Source of the DNA: Mycobacterium sp. 1465703.0
GTDB taxonomy: Bacteria > Actinomycetota > Actinomycetes > Mycobacteriales > Mycobacteriaceae
Direction of reading: 5' to 3'
DNA length: 38,529 bases
Assembly: GCF_001672975.1 (NCBI RefSeq)
Contig: NZ_LZKU01000164.1
Coordinates: 1 to 38,529, forward strand
Below, one piece after another: positions 9,193 through 20,632 of the stretch (within the stretch, counting starts at the first letter, position 1; every line of letters begins with the position of its first letter). The position numbers and the translations under genes were made by a program. The notes beneath the pieces are model-generated. The model did no database searches. It was not told where the DNA came from and saw nothing but the letters and a program-made list of their open reading frames with translations.

Positions 9193-11421
9193 TCAGCCGG
9201 AGACGAGTGCGCGGTCAGCGAGGGCACCCATAACCGGTGCCAGCACTCGCGCGTACTGGGGCGTCAGATGGAATTCGTTGTGGTAAACGAGCGTGTTGCC
9301 AACGATCGGCGGGCAACGGTCGGCGGTGCAGAAAAGGTCAGTGATGTCCGCGTACCGTCCGCCGCCGGCTTTTGTGGCGGCACTCTCAGCTGCCAACCCG
9401 GTTTCGTTGACTGCGGTCGCCCGCCGAGACGAGCAGGCCGCCGCGTCGTCGAGGTGGATGGACAAGCAATCCGGCACCATCGAGTGCAGATCCGGTATTG
9501 GACCCAGCACCAACACCCTCGTCCCAATACCCCGTAGTTTTTGTACAAGACGGCTCATACTCTCGATCCACGCGCTGCCGTATGCCGAGAAACCCGTGTC
9601 GAAGTCCCGACCTACGCGCAGCACGGCCAACACCACTAGCCGCGGATGCTCATCCCTCAACCTGGCCGTGATGTCGCCGCGCCACTGCTCGCATTCGGTG
9701 TACTTGCGGTGCAAGACATTGAGGGGCAGGTCTAGCACTGGGCAGGAGGCTTTACTCAAGACCTCCAACCGCCAGTGCCGTTGTGCAGCGACTTGCTGGA
9801 AAGCCGGCCCCCACATCCCGGCATTCGAGTCGCCGATCAGGGCCACCCTGGTCGCCGAGGCCGTGTCACCCGTCGCGCACTCGGGTTGGGCCACGTCTAA
9901 GAGGTTAAGCACGCAGCCTTTCAAGTCGGTCGAGGATGGCTTTCCGTAGATAGCGTCGGGAAGCGGCGGATCGAGGTTTGACGGTACGGCCTTCAGATCG
10001 GCGGATGCCGCAACCGCCGCCTGCACCTGGGCGAAAGTGTGCTCGACCGCCGCGTCGTACAACTCGACGTTTGTCCCTGTGGGGGCAGGCCCGGCGGTAA
10101 CCGCCAGAGTCGGGGCCGCGGGGCCGCGGCCGGCCGGCGTCGGTACCACCATTTGCAGCACCACGCCGACACAGACAGCGACCGCCGTGGCCGCGCCGCC
10201 CACCATAAGGCTGCGGGGCGCTGACCGGCGCACCGCCGAGGCATATCGGAACGGGTTCTCGATGAGGCGCAGCGTGAGCACAGCTAGCCCGATGGAGACG
10301 ATAAGAGCTGCCAGTCCGTCTATCGGCCCCAGAGGGTGTCCCAGCAACGGCGTGGCGAGCAGCAGCACCGGCCAGTGCCACAGATACCACGAGTACGACA
10401 CTCGCCCGACCGATCGCATCGGCGACAATGCCAGGACGCGGCCACATCCGCGAGAAGGCGCGGCGCAGCCCGCGCCGATCACGAGCGCGGTCCCGAGCAC
10501 CGGCAGAAGCCCAGCGATGCCCGGATAGGGCGTGTTCGCACTCAGCTGGCTGCAGGCCACCAGGACCAGGAGTAGGCCAACCCATCCCGCGATCGCAGCC
10601 GGAATCCTCGGGAGTCGACGCCACTGGGTGGTCGTGAGGGCCACCAGCCCCCCTATGGCCAGCTCCCACGCCCGGGTGTGGAGCGAAAAGAACGCCACGG
10701 AAGGCGCCTCAGTTGTAGCCACCCATGACAAGGCAAACGAAACGGCGCCGACGAACGCAAGGGCCAATACGTACGGGGTCACCGACGAGGTGGCGCGTGC
10801 GGTCGCGGCGCGGCGACGGGCGCGCCGGATTAGCCACGTCGTACCGATAATTAGGGCCGGCCACACCAGGTAGAACTGCTCTTCTACACCCAGCGACCAG
10901 TAGTGCTGGAATGGCGAGGCCGGCCTATTTCCGATCTGGAAATAGTCGACGCCTTGTCGAGCGAATCGGTAATTGCTGACGTACAGCGCACTGGCGATGC
11001 CGTCACCGATAACGGCCTTGGCCTCCAAAGGAGGTAACAGCACAGCCGAGCCAATCGCGGTAGCGACGCCTACCAAGGCCGACGCCGGGAGCAGTCTACG
11101 GGCCCGCGCCCCGTAGAACCGGCCCAACCGAACCGTTCCGGCGGTACTCACCTCACGCCAGAGCAGCCCGGTAATCAGGAAGCCAGAAATGACGAAAAAC
11201 ACGTCCACGCCGACGAACCCGCCGCCCAATCCCGGCAGATTGGCGTGAAACAGAACCACGGCCAACACGGCAACGGCACGCAAGCCCTCGATGTCCGGGC
11301 GGAATCCGGGCTGCGGCTGACCAGCGGCGGCGTCAGCAACCGTTTCCGATTCGATGGCGGAAGACTGTGCGGCAGCGTTCGGTGACGGAGCTTGATCGCG
11401 CGTGTCGTCTCTCGAAGTCAT
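9193..11421 (-). CDS. Acyltransferase-3 membrane protein with C-terminal SGNH domain
   Basis: A 742-residue protein of the OafA/YrhL type, predicted to O-acylate a cell-envelope glycan or glycolipid. Residues ~40-410 form the acyltransferase-3 domain with about ten membrane helices. The conserved His-59 is in VVLFHANLPGLGGG, followed by VDVFFVISGFLITGLL and the FYGARARRLLPA arginine motif. Residues ~440-742 form an extracytoplasmic SGNH hydrolase-like domain with Ser-532 in LIGDSNAG and His-718 in YHNEFHLT. The Asp usual in the SGNH DxxH motif is Asn-715 here. The ATG at 11421 follows AGAAGGG at good spacing; a GTG two codons upstream has none. No counterpart lies here in M. tuberculosis H37Rv, so this is an accessory insertion. 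The acceptor substrate cannot be told. Confidence 0.88.
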   Translation of the reverse strand: MTSRDDTRDQAPSPNAAAQSSAIESETVADAAAGQPQPGFRPDIEGLRAVAVLAVVLFHANLPGLGGGFVGVDVFFVISGFLITGLLWREVSTAGTVRLGRFYGARARRLLPASALVGVATAIGSAVLLPPLEAKAVIGDGIASALYVSNYRFARQGVDYFQIGNRPASPFQHYWSLGVEEQFYLVWPALIIGTTWLIRRARRRAATARATSSVTPYVLALAFVGAVSFALSWVATTEAPSVAFFSLHTRAWELAIGGLVALTTTQWRRLPRIPAAIAGWVGLLLVLVACSQLSANTPYPGIAGLLPVLGTALVIGAGCAAPSRGCGRVLALSPMRSVGRVSYSWYLWHWPVLLLATPLLGHPLGPIDGLAALIVSIGLAVLTLRLIENPFRYASAVRRSAPRSLMVGGAATAVAVCVGVVLQMVVPTPAGRGPAAPTLAVTAGPAPTGTNVELYDAAVEHTFAQVQAAVAASADLKAVPSNLDPPLPDAIYGKPSSTDLKGCVLNLLDVAQPECATGDTASATRVALIGDSNAGMWGPAFQQVAAQRHWRLEVLSKASCPVLDLPLNVLHRKYTECEQWRGDITARLRDEHPRLVVLAVLRVGRDFDTGFSAYGSAWIESMSRLVQKLRGIGTRVLVLGPIPDLHSMVPDCLSIHLDDAAACSSRRATAVNETGLAAESAATKAGGGRYADITDLFCTADRCPPIVGNTLVYHNEFHLTPQYARVLAPVMGALADRALVSG

Positions 11422-11594
11422 ACTCACCCTTCTGGTCGTCCGCGTATTTTGCCCGAAGCGCTGCGCAGCGGCCCGTTTATTGCGAGCTCGCGCTAATGGG
11501 CAATGTCAACGAGCTGACCCATATGGCCGCGCCCAGGCATCCTAAAAGAGTCGCTCCCCAATGCCGACTCTCTACAGCCGGAAAGCCGCGGCTT

Positions 11595-12752
11595 TTACTC
11601 GGGTTTGAATGGGTTGACCGCGAATTGAATCACTCGATAGGGCGCGGTCACCCGCGCGCGAGTGTCCCATTGGCTGACGAAGATTCGTAGCTCGCCAAGC
11701 GTCGATCCGGGCGAGATATAGCCGCCATACGGTTGTGCGAGCCGGTTGTCGTAGGGCGGCGGCAGACTTTCCGCGGGATCCGGCCATTCGTCGTGTTGCA
11801 CCACCGTGGTGACCGGCGCGTCGCCCAGTGACGTCGGGTCGTTGGCGACCCTGACCTCCATGTTGCCCGTGGCGGCATTGAAGTAGGACAGCACCGCCTT
11901 GCCGTCGATTTGCCGGATGCACATCTCGCCCACCGCGTCCGGCCACAACGGTGTCGGCTGCTTTCCCCAGCCGCCTTGCGTGCCGGCCGCCCAGCCCTGC
12001 CACCGCGACCGGTCGGTGAACGTCTGCGGGGTGGCCCGATACAGCAGGACCGGATCTCTGCGGGTGAAGCTGTCGGCGACGATGTACACCCACCCGCTGG
12101 GTGAATCCGGGGTGGGGATCGGGTCGTAGTAGCCGCTGATCTGGGTCTGCGAGCCGCCCTGGTAGGAGGCGGGCCGCTTGGAGCCGGGGATCGTCTGCCA
12201 GCCCGCGCGGGCCGGTTCGGCGGTGACCAGGCGGGAGGTCTGCGGCTCGAGATTCTTGGTCGTCGTCACCATCAGGTAGTTGCGCCGGTTGATCTGCACC
12301 ACTCCGGCGGGCAGTTGCGAGACCCCCGGCGGCGCAGGGTCGGCCAGCAGCGGATTGCTGATCCCGGTGACGCCGGTGTAGCGCACCCCGCCGGGGTCGT
12401 CGACGGACGAGGTGTCCACACGCAACGCCACCGGCGCGTACCAACCGCCGAACCCGACTCCCTGACCGGCAAAGCTGTCGCCGCAAACCTGGAGCAGCTC
12501 GGCGGGGAACTCGACGAACTCACACAGGTCGGTCGCGCCGATGCCGTAGTCCCCGGTGGGGGTGCCGGTACCGGCCGTAGGACCGATCCGCAGCACCTGA
12601 CCGGGCGCCAGCGGCTGCAGCACGGGTTCGGGCGCCGGCGCCGCGGGATCAGCATGGGCGACACTCGAAACCCATTGCGGCAGAACCAAACACAATGCCG
12701 ACGCGGCTAACAGTGAGCACCGCGCGGCGAGGCGAGTGTGGGTGGTGCTCAC
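11595..12752 (-). CDS. Exported DUF4185 protein (Rv3707c-like)
   Basis: A 385-residue secreted protein with a signal peptide (LLAASALCLVLPQWVSSVAHA, likely cleaved after AHA) and a DUF4185 beta-propeller-like body. Typical blocks are YGIGATDLCEFVEFP, QVCGDSFAGQGVG, SGWVYIVADSF and YGGYISPGSTLGELRIFVSQW. It resembles M. tuberculosis Rv3707c, which also follows asd. Members of this family may bind or process carbohydrate, but no activity can be assigned here. The start is the GTG at 12752, seven bases after the asd stop with little independent ribosome site, suggesting translational coupling to asd. Confidence 0.85.
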   Translation of the reverse strand: MSTTHTRLAARCSLLAASALCLVLPQWVSSVAHADPAAPAPEPVLQPLAPGQVLRIGPTAGTGTPTGDYGIGATDLCEFVEFPAELLQVCGDSFAGQGVGFGGWYAPVALRVDTSSVDDPGGVRYTGVTGISNPLLADPAPPGVSQLPAGVVQINRRNYLMVTTTKNLEPQTSRLVTAEPARAGWQTIPGSKRPASYQGGSQTQISGYYDPIPTPDSPSGWVYIVADSFTRRDPVLLYRATPQTFTDRSRWQGWAAGTQGGWGKQPTPLWPDAVGEMCIRQIDGKAVLSYFNAATGNMEVRVANDPTSLGDAPVTTVVQHDEWPDPAESLPPPYDNRLAQPYGGYISPGSTLGELRIFVSQWDTRARVTAPYRVIQFAVNPFKPE

Positions 12753-12759
12753 CCTGGGG

Positions 12760-13803
<1,044 letters not shown>

Positions 13804-14322
13804 TTATCTACCCGTCCCCGCATACACCGTCGCCGACTCGGCACCGCCGAGCCCGAACGCTTCGTGCAACGCCACGACGGCCTTATCTAGTTCGGTGTCG
13901 CGGCACAGCACCGAGATGCGGATCTCGGAGGTGGAGATCAGCTCGATGTTGACACCCACTTCGGCCAGCGCCTCACAGAAGGTGGCGGTGACGCCGGGGT
14001 GGCTGCGCATGCCGGCCCCGATCAGCGACACCTTGCCGATGTGGTCGTCGTAGAGCAGTTGGCTGAACCCGATCTCGTCTTTGAGTGCGTCCAGCTTGGC
14101 CACCGCAGTGGGTCCGCTGTCGCGCGAGCAGGTGAAGGTGATGTCGGTCTTGCCGTCCTCGACCTTGGAGACGTTCTGCAGCACCATGTCGATGTTCACG
14201 TCGGCGTCGGCCAGCGCCCGGAAGACCCGAGCGGCGTAACCCGGGATGTCGGGAATGGCGACGACGGTCACCTTGGCCTCGCTGCGGTCGTGCGCGACTC
14301 CGGTCAGGATGGGGTCTTCCAT
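13804..14322 (-). CDS. ask: Aspartokinase beta subunit (internal in-frame start)
   Basis: An internal ATG at 14322 begins [17 protein letters not shown] and would make a 172-residue protein of the two ACT domains. This is the size of the Corynebacterium glutamicum LysC beta subunit, which is also translated from inside the gene. An AAGGA lies seven bases before the ATG. In related actinobacteria the holoenzyme is alpha2beta2 and the beta chain carries feedback-binding sites. The internal start is inferred from position, length and ribosome site. Confidence 0.6.
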   Translation of the reverse strand: MEDPILTGVAHDRSEAKVTVVAIPDIPGYAARVFRALADADVNIDMVLQNVSKVEDGKTDITFTCSRDSGPTAVAKLDALKDEIGFSQLLYDDHIGKVSLIGAGMRSHPGVTATFCEALAEVGVNIELISTSEIRISVLCRDTELDKAVVALHEAFGLGGAESATVYAGTGR

Positions 14323-15069
14323 TGCTATGTCCTTGATCGATCCGACGACGACGGTGCCTGGATTCTCCGAGTACGAGGATCGGACGTGCACCGGGATGTT
14401 GTAGCGCCGCGCATATTCCACGCAGCGCAGCATCAAAACCTTGGCGCCGCAAGCCGCCATCTCGAGCATCTCTTCGAAGGTGACCGTGTCCAGCTTGCGG
14501 GTGTTATGCACGATCCTCGGGTCGGCGCTGAAGATGCCGTCCACATCGGTGTAGATCTCGCAGACGTCGGCGCCCAGCGCCGCGGCCAGGGCAACGGCCG
14601 TGGTGTCAGAACCGCCGCGGCCCAGGGTGGTCACGTCCCGGGTGTCCTGGCTGACCCCCTGGAAGCCGGCCACCAGCACGATGCGGCCCTCGTCGAGCGC
14701 GGCCTGCAACCGTCCCGGCGTGACATCGATGATCTTGGCGTTGCCGTGCGTGCCGGTGGTGATCACGCCGGCCTGCGAGCCGGTGAACGAGCGCGCCTGG
14801 GCACCCAGCGATTCGATGGCCATGGCGACCAGGGCATTGGAGATGCGCTCACCGGCGGTCAGCAGCATGTCGAGTTCCCGCGGCGGCGGGGCCGGGCACA
14901 CCTGTTGGGCCAGATCCATCAAGTCGTCGGTGGTGTCGCCCATCGCGGAAACGACGACGACGACGTCATTTCCCTGCTTCTTGGCTGCGACGATGCGCTC
15001 GGCCACGCGCCGGATCCGATCGGCGTTGGCCACTGAGGATCCGCCGTACTTCTGCACGACGAGCGCCAC
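13804..15069 (-). CDS. ask: Aspartokinase (alpha subunit, full length)
   Basis: Aspartokinase phosphorylates aspartate as the first step of the aspartate amino-acid family. It has 421 residues, the length of M. tuberculosis Ask. The kinase domain has [10 protein letters not shown] at the start, the VSAMGDTTD block, [16 protein letters not shown] and [15 protein letters not shown]. Two ACT domains follow from residue ~265 and mediate lysine/threonine feedback inhibition. The GTG at 15069 lies behind AGGCAGGAAAAAC; a longer in-frame reading adds 17 residues and is less likely. The gene diverges from leuA across ~290 bases. Confidence 0.96.
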   Translation of the reverse strand: MALVVQKYGGSSVANADRIRRVAERIVAAKKQGNDVVVVVSAMGDTTDDLMDLAQQVCPAPPPRELDMLLTAGERISNALVAMAIESLGAQARSFTGSQAGVITTGTHGNAKIIDVTPGRLQAALDEGRIVLVAGFQGVSQDTRDVTTLGRGGSDTTAVALAAALGADVCEIYTDVDGIFSADPRIVHNTRKLDTVTFEEMLEMAACGAKVLMLRCVEYARRYNIPVHVRSSYSENPGTVVVGSIKDIAMEDPILTGVAHDRSEAKVTVVAIPDIPGYAARVFRALADADVNIDMVLQNVSKVEDGKTDITFTCSRDSGPTAVAKLDALKDEIGFSQLLYDDHIGKVSLIGAGMRSHPGVTATFCEALAEVGVNIELISTSEIRISVLCRDTELDKAVVALHEAFGLGGAESATVYAGTGR

Positions 15070-15123
15070 GTTTTTCCTGCCTCTCCGGCCCTGGGCATTC
15101 CATTTCGGGTATAAGTCCACAAC

Positions 15124-15129
15124 AGAATA
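15124..15129 (-). promoter_or_regulatory. Candidate -10 element for ask
   Basis: Read on the minus strand, TATTCT fits the mycobacterial TANNNT -10 consensus. It would start transcription near 15117, giving a ~48-base leader before the ask GTG at 15069. No clear -35 is seen. This is a pattern match only. Confidence 0.35.
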
Positions 15130-15228
15130 CGTGCCACCGCAGGGTGATTTACGTCGCGATACCAGCTACCCGAGCCTGCGGTTTCGCTGCGGTCTCGGCC
15201 AAATTTCCACCCAAGCGGCTAATCGCGG

Positions 15229-15234
15229 TAAAGT
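15229..15234 (+). promoter_or_regulatory. -10 element for the leuA leader transcript
   Basis: TAAAGT matches TANNNT and is followed by seven bases (tcgggac) and then the GTG of the leader peptide at 15242. This spacing would put the transcription start on the GTG itself, giving a leaderless leader ORF. Confidence 0.5.
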
Positions 15235-15241
15235 TCGGGAC

Positions 15242-15283
15242 GTGCAGCGGGTGCTCCTCCTCGGACGCCGCGACGGGGTCTGA
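15242..15283 (+). CDS. leuA leader peptide (Leu-Leu-Leu)
   Basis: A 13-codon ORF, GTG start, encodes (M)QRVLLLGRRDGV and stops at TGA 15281-15283. Codons 5-7 are three consecutive CTC leucine codons. It sits 78 bases upstream of leuA and overlaps the stem-loops at 15268-15328, the arrangement expected of a ribosome-mediated leucine attenuator. Leucine attenuators upstream of leuA are known or predicted in other actinobacteria such as Corynebacterium and Streptomyces. No strong ribosome site precedes the GTG, consistent with leaderless translation. Confidence 0.65.
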   Translation: MQRVLLLGRRDGV

Positions 15284-15328
15284 TCCAGACCGGCTTCCCG
15301 TCGCGGGTGTTCGCGATGCGCCGGTCTG
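15268..15328 (+). promoter_or_regulatory. Competing stem-loops: candidate leucine attenuator
   Basis: Stem I pairs ccgcgacggg (15268-15277) with cccgtcgcgg (15297-15306), a perfect 10 bp. Inside its loop, gtctg/cagac (15278-15282/15286-15290) can form a small hairpin. Stem II pairs cagaccggc (15286-15294) with gccggtctg (15320-15328), a perfect 9 bp, and competes with the stem I fold. A ribosome stalled on the Leu codons (15254-15262) would cover the left arm of stem I and favour stem II. In addition, tgctcc at the Leu codons can pair with ggagca of the leuA ribosome site. Whether control is by termination or by translation is not settled; no U-run terminator is seen. Confidence 0.6.
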
Positions 15329-15342
15329 AAGTTCCCTTCTGA

Positions 15343-17260
<1,918 letters not shown>

Positions 17261-17363
17261 TTGGTGCTCCTCTCGTCCTCATGTCGCATACTCCCGGCAC
17301 CGTCGATGCAATGTTTGTTCGTGACGTCCGCAGCCCGAGGTCGGACGTCTCCATTGCGGGCGT

Positions 17364-17519
17364 TCAGAAATAGTGCCTGCGGCCGCCGACGGCGCGTCCG
17401 GTGGAACCGAGGATCGCCAGGATCACGCCGGCGATGACGAGGATGATGCCGATGGTCCACAGCACCGCAATCTTGAGCAGAAATCCTGCGATCAGCGCGA
17501 TGATGCCAAGGATGATCAT
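17364..17519 (-). CDS. Small two-helix membrane protein, DUF6131-like (51 aa)
   Basis: A 51-residue ORF reads MIILGIIALIAGFLLKIAVL, then WTIGIILVIAGVILAILG, ending STGRAVGGRRHYF. Two short hydrophobic helices and the GRAVGGRRHYF tail are typical of the actinobacterial DUF6131 family. A GGAGG ribosome site lies six bases before the ATG at 17519. It diverges from the response regulator at 17635, with a palindrome between them. Family role is unknown; a stress-related membrane function is only a guess. Confidence 0.75.
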   Translation of the reverse strand: MIILGIIALIAGFLLKIAVLWTIGIILVIAGVILAILGSTGRAVGGRRHYF

Positions 17520-17592
17520 GATGGGCCTCCAACTTGAGGTTGATGACTGGCAATCTGGTTGCGCCAGCGATGTATCCAGTCGATCACCCTTA

Positions 17593-17614
17593 AGGGGGGT
17601 AGAAATACACCCCT
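17593..17614. promoter_or_regulatory. Inverted repeat between DUF6131-like gene and luxR-type gene
   Basis: Arms aggggggt (17593-17600) and acacccct (17607-17614) are inverted copies with one mismatch around a 6-base A/T-rich spacer. The element sits just upstream of the -10 of the regulator gene at 17635 and in the shared divergent promoter region. That position suits an operator, possibly autoregulatory. Confidence 0.45.
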
Positions 17615-17621
17615 AGGGAGG

Positions 17622-17627
17622 TAATCT
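17622..17627 (+). promoter_or_regulatory. -10 element of the response regulator (leaderless)
   Basis: TAATCT (TANNNT) is followed by seven bases and then the ATG at 17635. This is the same spacing as in front of the leuA leader peptide and suggests a leaderless transcript. The GGGAGG at 17616-17621 is too far (13 bases) to be a good ribosome site. Confidence 0.5.
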
Positions 17628-17634
17628 CGCCGAC

Positions 17635-18303
17635 ATGCCGCCTTCCCCTCGCGCGCCGATCACGGTTGCGCTTGTCGACGACTACGACGTCGTCGTGAAG
17701 GGCGTGGCCAACATGCTGGACCCGTACCGGGAACGTGTGGTGATCGCCGAACTCGACTCCACCATGCCCGTCGCTGAGGCTGTCGATATCGTCTTGTACG
17801 ACTCATTTGCCCAACCCGAATCCGACCACGAGGAGATCGGGGTTTTGGTTGCCAACCCTCGGGCACGCCGGGTTGTGGTCTACACGTGGAACTTTCACCC
17901 CGACCTCATTGAGAGCGCACGGCGACATGGGGCGCACGGTTACCTCTCGAAGACCCTGCCCGCCCGCGAGCTGGTCGCCGCGCTGGAGGCCGTGCATTCC
18001 GGCGAGGTGATCGTCAGCGACATAACCGGCCGGGCACGCAGTGCGCCCGGGCTCGACTGGCCCGGCCGCGGCGAAGGGCTCAGCGACCGCGAGGCCGAGA
18101 TCCTGGCGCTGATCACCCAGGGCAAGAGCAACGCCGATGTGGCGCGGCTGACCTACCTGAGCCCGAATACCGTGAAGTCCTACATTCGCAACATCTACCG
18201 CAAGCTCGGCGTCGGAAGCCGCACGCAGGCGGTGCTGTGGGGTGTGCAGCACGGGTTCACCCCCGACCACCACCGCATCGAACACTGGCGCGGCGGGCCC
18301 TGA
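17635..18303 (+). CDS. Orphan NarL/FixJ-type response regulator
   Basis: A 222-residue two-domain transcription factor. The receiver domain (~9-125) has the acidic pair Asp-15/Asp-16 in ALVDDYD, the phosphoacceptor Asp-56 in IVLYDSF, Thr-84 in VVYTWN and Lys-106 in YLSKTLP, so phosphorylation is possible. The LuxR-type HTH (~150-210) contains LSDREAEILALITQGKSN and LSPNTVKSYIRNIYRKLGV. No histidine kinase is nearby. It has a leaderless-type promoter, and a palindrome separates it from the divergent small membrane protein gene, a plausible target. It is not part of the M. tuberculosis leuA-dnaQ interval. Confidence 0.88.
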   Translation: MPPSPRAPITVALVDDYDVVVKGVANMLDPYRERVVIAELDSTMPVAEAVDIVLYDSFAQPESDHEEIGVLVANPRARRVVVYTWNFHPDLIESARRHGAHGYLSKTLPARELVAALEAVHSGEVIVSDITGRARSAPGLDWPGRGEGLSDREAEILALITQGKSNADVARLTYLSPNTVKSYIRNIYRKLGVGSRTQAVLWGVQHGFTPDHHRIEHWRGGP

Positions 18304-18333
18304 TCGAGTGCCGACGGCACAGCCCCAGCGCGG

Positions 18334-19326
18334 TCAGAACAGCGCGAGTTGCTGGTCCAGCGCGCTGGCGTCGGTGAATTCGTCCACGCTGGCGCCGCCG
18401 ATCACGGCGCCGACGCAGGCCATGAATTGTGCGTCGGAGATCACCGGCACCCCCAGCTTGCGGGCTAAGTAGCCCTTGCCCTGCTCGGCGGCGGGATCGT
18501 TGCAGACCACCAGCGAGGTCTCCCGGTCGACGGCGTCGCTATAGGCCAGGCCGGCATGCAGGATCCGCTCCAGAAGTTCCTCGTGGGTGCGCCCGACCTC
18601 GGCGGCCAGCGCCACCCGCATGCCCTGAACCAGCGGCCTGCCACCGATGTAGGGGCCCGGGTTGAGATACGGGCACGGCATCCGCGACGCCAGCACCTTC
18701 AGCGGCCGCAGCTCGTCGTGGGTGACCCGGCCGTTCGGCCAACGGCGCCGGGTCACGGGATGTACCGGCAACCAGATGTCGCCGTCGCGCGCGAGCTTGA
18801 GCGCCGAGGCCAGCACGCCGGTCAGCACCAACGCGTCGTCGAATGCGTCATGCGGCCGCTCCTGGGTCACTCCCCAGTGCGCCGCGAGCGTCTCCAGCCG
18901 CAGGTTGTCGATGCCGAGGTCCAACCGGCGGGCCAGCTCGACCGTGCACATGACGGTGTCGACGGGCAGTTCGGTCTCCGCGAGTTCGGCTTCGGCGGCG
19001 AGGAATGCATAGTCGAACGCCACGTTGTGGGCTACCAGGGTGCGCCCGCGCAGCACCTCGGCCACATCGTCGACGATGTCGGCGAACTGTGGCTGGTCTT
19101 CCAGCATCGCTGCGGTCAGGCCGTGCACGTGGGTGGGGCCCGGATCCACCCCGGGGTTGAGCAGGCTGACCACCGACTGCTCGATATTGCCATCGGCATC
19201 CAGGCCGAGCGCGGCAACGCTGATGATCCGGGCCTGACCCGGGCGAAAGCCCGAGGTCTCGACGTCGACGACTGCCCAGCCCGCGTCCGGCTCGCTGGCC
19301 GGCCGACCCCAGGACACCGCGCTCAT
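18334..19326 (-). CDS. dnaQ: DnaQ-like 3'-5' exonuclease with BRCT domain
   Basis: A 330-residue DEDDh exonuclease, the Rv3711c counterpart, annotated as DNA polymerase III epsilon. The exonuclease domain has Asp-21 and Glu-23 in VVDVETSG, the HNVAFDYAFL block and the HDAFDDA motif with catalytic His and Asp. A C-terminal BRCT-like domain begins near GMRVALAAEVG and includes LVVCNDPAAEQGKGYLARK and GVPVISDAQFM. In mycobacteria the main proofreading activity is in the PHP domain of DnaE1, so the replicative role of this protein is doubtful; a repair role is possible. It diverges from murT across 76 bases. Confidence 0.93.
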   Translation of the reverse strand: MSAVSWGRPASEPDAGWAVVDVETSGFRPGQARIISVAALGLDADGNIEQSVVSLLNPGVDPGPTHVHGLTAAMLEDQPQFADIVDDVAEVLRGRTLVAHNVAFDYAFLAAEAELAETELPVDTVMCTVELARRLDLGIDNLRLETLAAHWGVTQERPHDAFDDALVLTGVLASALKLARDGDIWLPVHPVTRRRWPNGRVTHDELRPLKVLASRMPCPYLNPGPYIGGRPLVQGMRVALAAEVGRTHEELLERILHAGLAYSDAVDRETSLVVCNDPAAEQGKGYLARKLGVPVISDAQFMACVGAVIGGASVDEFTDASALDQQLALF

Positions 19327-19390
19327 GGACTGAGGATGGCACGGCTGACCGACATCACCTGGTCGCTGCGCCGCCGTGTCGCGATGCCCT

Positions 19391-19396
19391 TAAACT
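19391..19396 (+). promoter_or_regulatory. -10 element of murT-gatD (leaderless)
   Basis: TAAACT (TANNNT) ends six bases before the murT GTG at 19403, and no ribosome site precedes the GTG. This suits a leaderless mRNA for the murT-gatD pair. Confidence 0.5.
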
Positions 19397-19402
19397 TCCC
19401 GG

Positions 19403-20632
19403 GTGATTACCACCCGCGCCCGTCTGGCCCTGGCCGCAGGAGCGAGCGCGCGCTGGGCATCGCGGGTGACCGGACGCGGAGCCGGGGCGATGATCGGCGG
19501 CCTGATCGCGATGACCCTGGACCGCTCCGTTCTCCAGCAGCTCGCGTCGGGACGGCGCACCGTCATCGTCACCGGCACCAACGGCAAATCCACCACTACC
19601 CGGATGACGTCGGCCGCGCTGGCGACGCTGGGTGCGGTGGCCACCAACGCCGAGGGCGCCAACATGGACGCCGGCCTGGTCGCCGCGCTGGCCGCCGGCC
19701 GCGATGCGTCCCTGGCGGCCCTGGAAGTCGACGAGATGCATGTCCCGCACGTGTCCGATGCCGTCGACCCCAGCGTCGTCGTACTGCTCAACCTGTCACG
19801 CGACCAGCTGGACCGGGTCGGCGAGATCAACGTCATCGAGCGGGCCCTGCGCGCCGGCCTGGCCCGGCACCCCAAGGCGGTCGTCGTCGCCAACTGCGAC
19901 GACGTGTTGATGACATCGGCGGCCTACGACAGCCCGAACGTCGTCTGGGTGGCCGCGGGCGGCGCCTGGGCGAACGACTCGGTCAGCTGCCCGCGCAGCG
20001 GCGAAGTCATCGTGCGCGACCGCGGCCACTGGTACTCCACGGGTGCCGACTTCAAACGCCCCAGCCCGCAATGGTGGTTCGACGACGACAGCCTCTACGG
20101 GCCCGACGGCCTGGCCCTACCGATGCGGCTGGCGCTGCCGGGCGCGGTCAACCGGGGTAACGCCGCCCAGGCCGTCGCGGCCGCGGTCGCGTTGGGTGCG
20201 GATCCACAGTCGGCGGTCGCGGCCGTCTCGTCGGTCGACGAGGTCGCGGGGCGTTATCGGACCGTCCGCGTCGGTGCACACGAAGTGCGGATGCTGCTGG
20301 CCAAGAACCCCGCCGGGTGGCAGGAGGCGCTGTCGATGGTGGACAAGCACGCCGCCGGGGTGGTCATCTCGGTCAACGGTCAGGTGCCCGACGGGGAAGA
20401 CCTGTCGTGGCTGTGGGATGTCCGGTTCGAGCACTTCGAACAGACCGAAGTGGTGGCCGCCGGTGAGCGCGGCACCGACCTTGCGGTGCGTCTGGGCTAC
20501 GCGGGCGTCGAGCACACCCTGGTGCACGACACCGTCGCCGCGATCGCCTCGTGCCCGCCCGGGCGGGTGGAGGTCGTCGCCAACTACACCGCGTTCCTCC
20601 AGCTGCAACGAGCATTGGCGCGCCATGGCTGA
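19403..20632 (+). CDS. murT: MurT, lipid II isoglutaminyl synthase ligase subunit
   Basis: MurT is a Mur-ligase-like ATPase that, with GatD, amidates the D-glutamate of the peptidoglycan stem peptide. It has 409 residues. The P-loop is GTNGKSTT (58-65), followed by LEVDEMHVP and NLSRDQLDR of the Mur central domain, and a C-terminal DUF1727 region. In Gram-positive cocci MurT carries a Cys4 zinc ribbon. The corresponding positions here read CPRS (Cys-196, Ser-199) and STGA (Ser-212, Ala-215), so three of four cysteines are missing. The protein probably does not bind that zinc. Its last eight bases overlap gatD. Confidence 0.94.
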   Translation: MITTRARLALAAGASARWASRVTGRGAGAMIGGLIAMTLDRSVLQQLASGRRTVIVTGTNGKSTTTRMTSAALATLGAVATNAEGANMDAGLVAALAAGRDASLAALEVDEMHVPHVSDAVDPSVVVLLNLSRDQLDRVGEINVIERALRAGLARHPKAVVVANCDDVLMTSAAYDSPNVVWVAAGGAWANDSVSCPRSGEVIVRDRGHWYSTGADFKRPSPQWWFDDDSLYGPDGLALPMRLALPGAVNRGNAAQAVAAAVALGADPQSAVAAVSSVDEVAGRYRTVRVGAHEVRMLLAKNPAGWQEALSMVDKHAAGVVISVNGQVPDGEDLSWLWDVRFEHFEQTEVVAAGERGTDLAVRLGYAGVEHTLVHDTVAAIASCPPGRVEVVANYTAFLQLQRALARHG

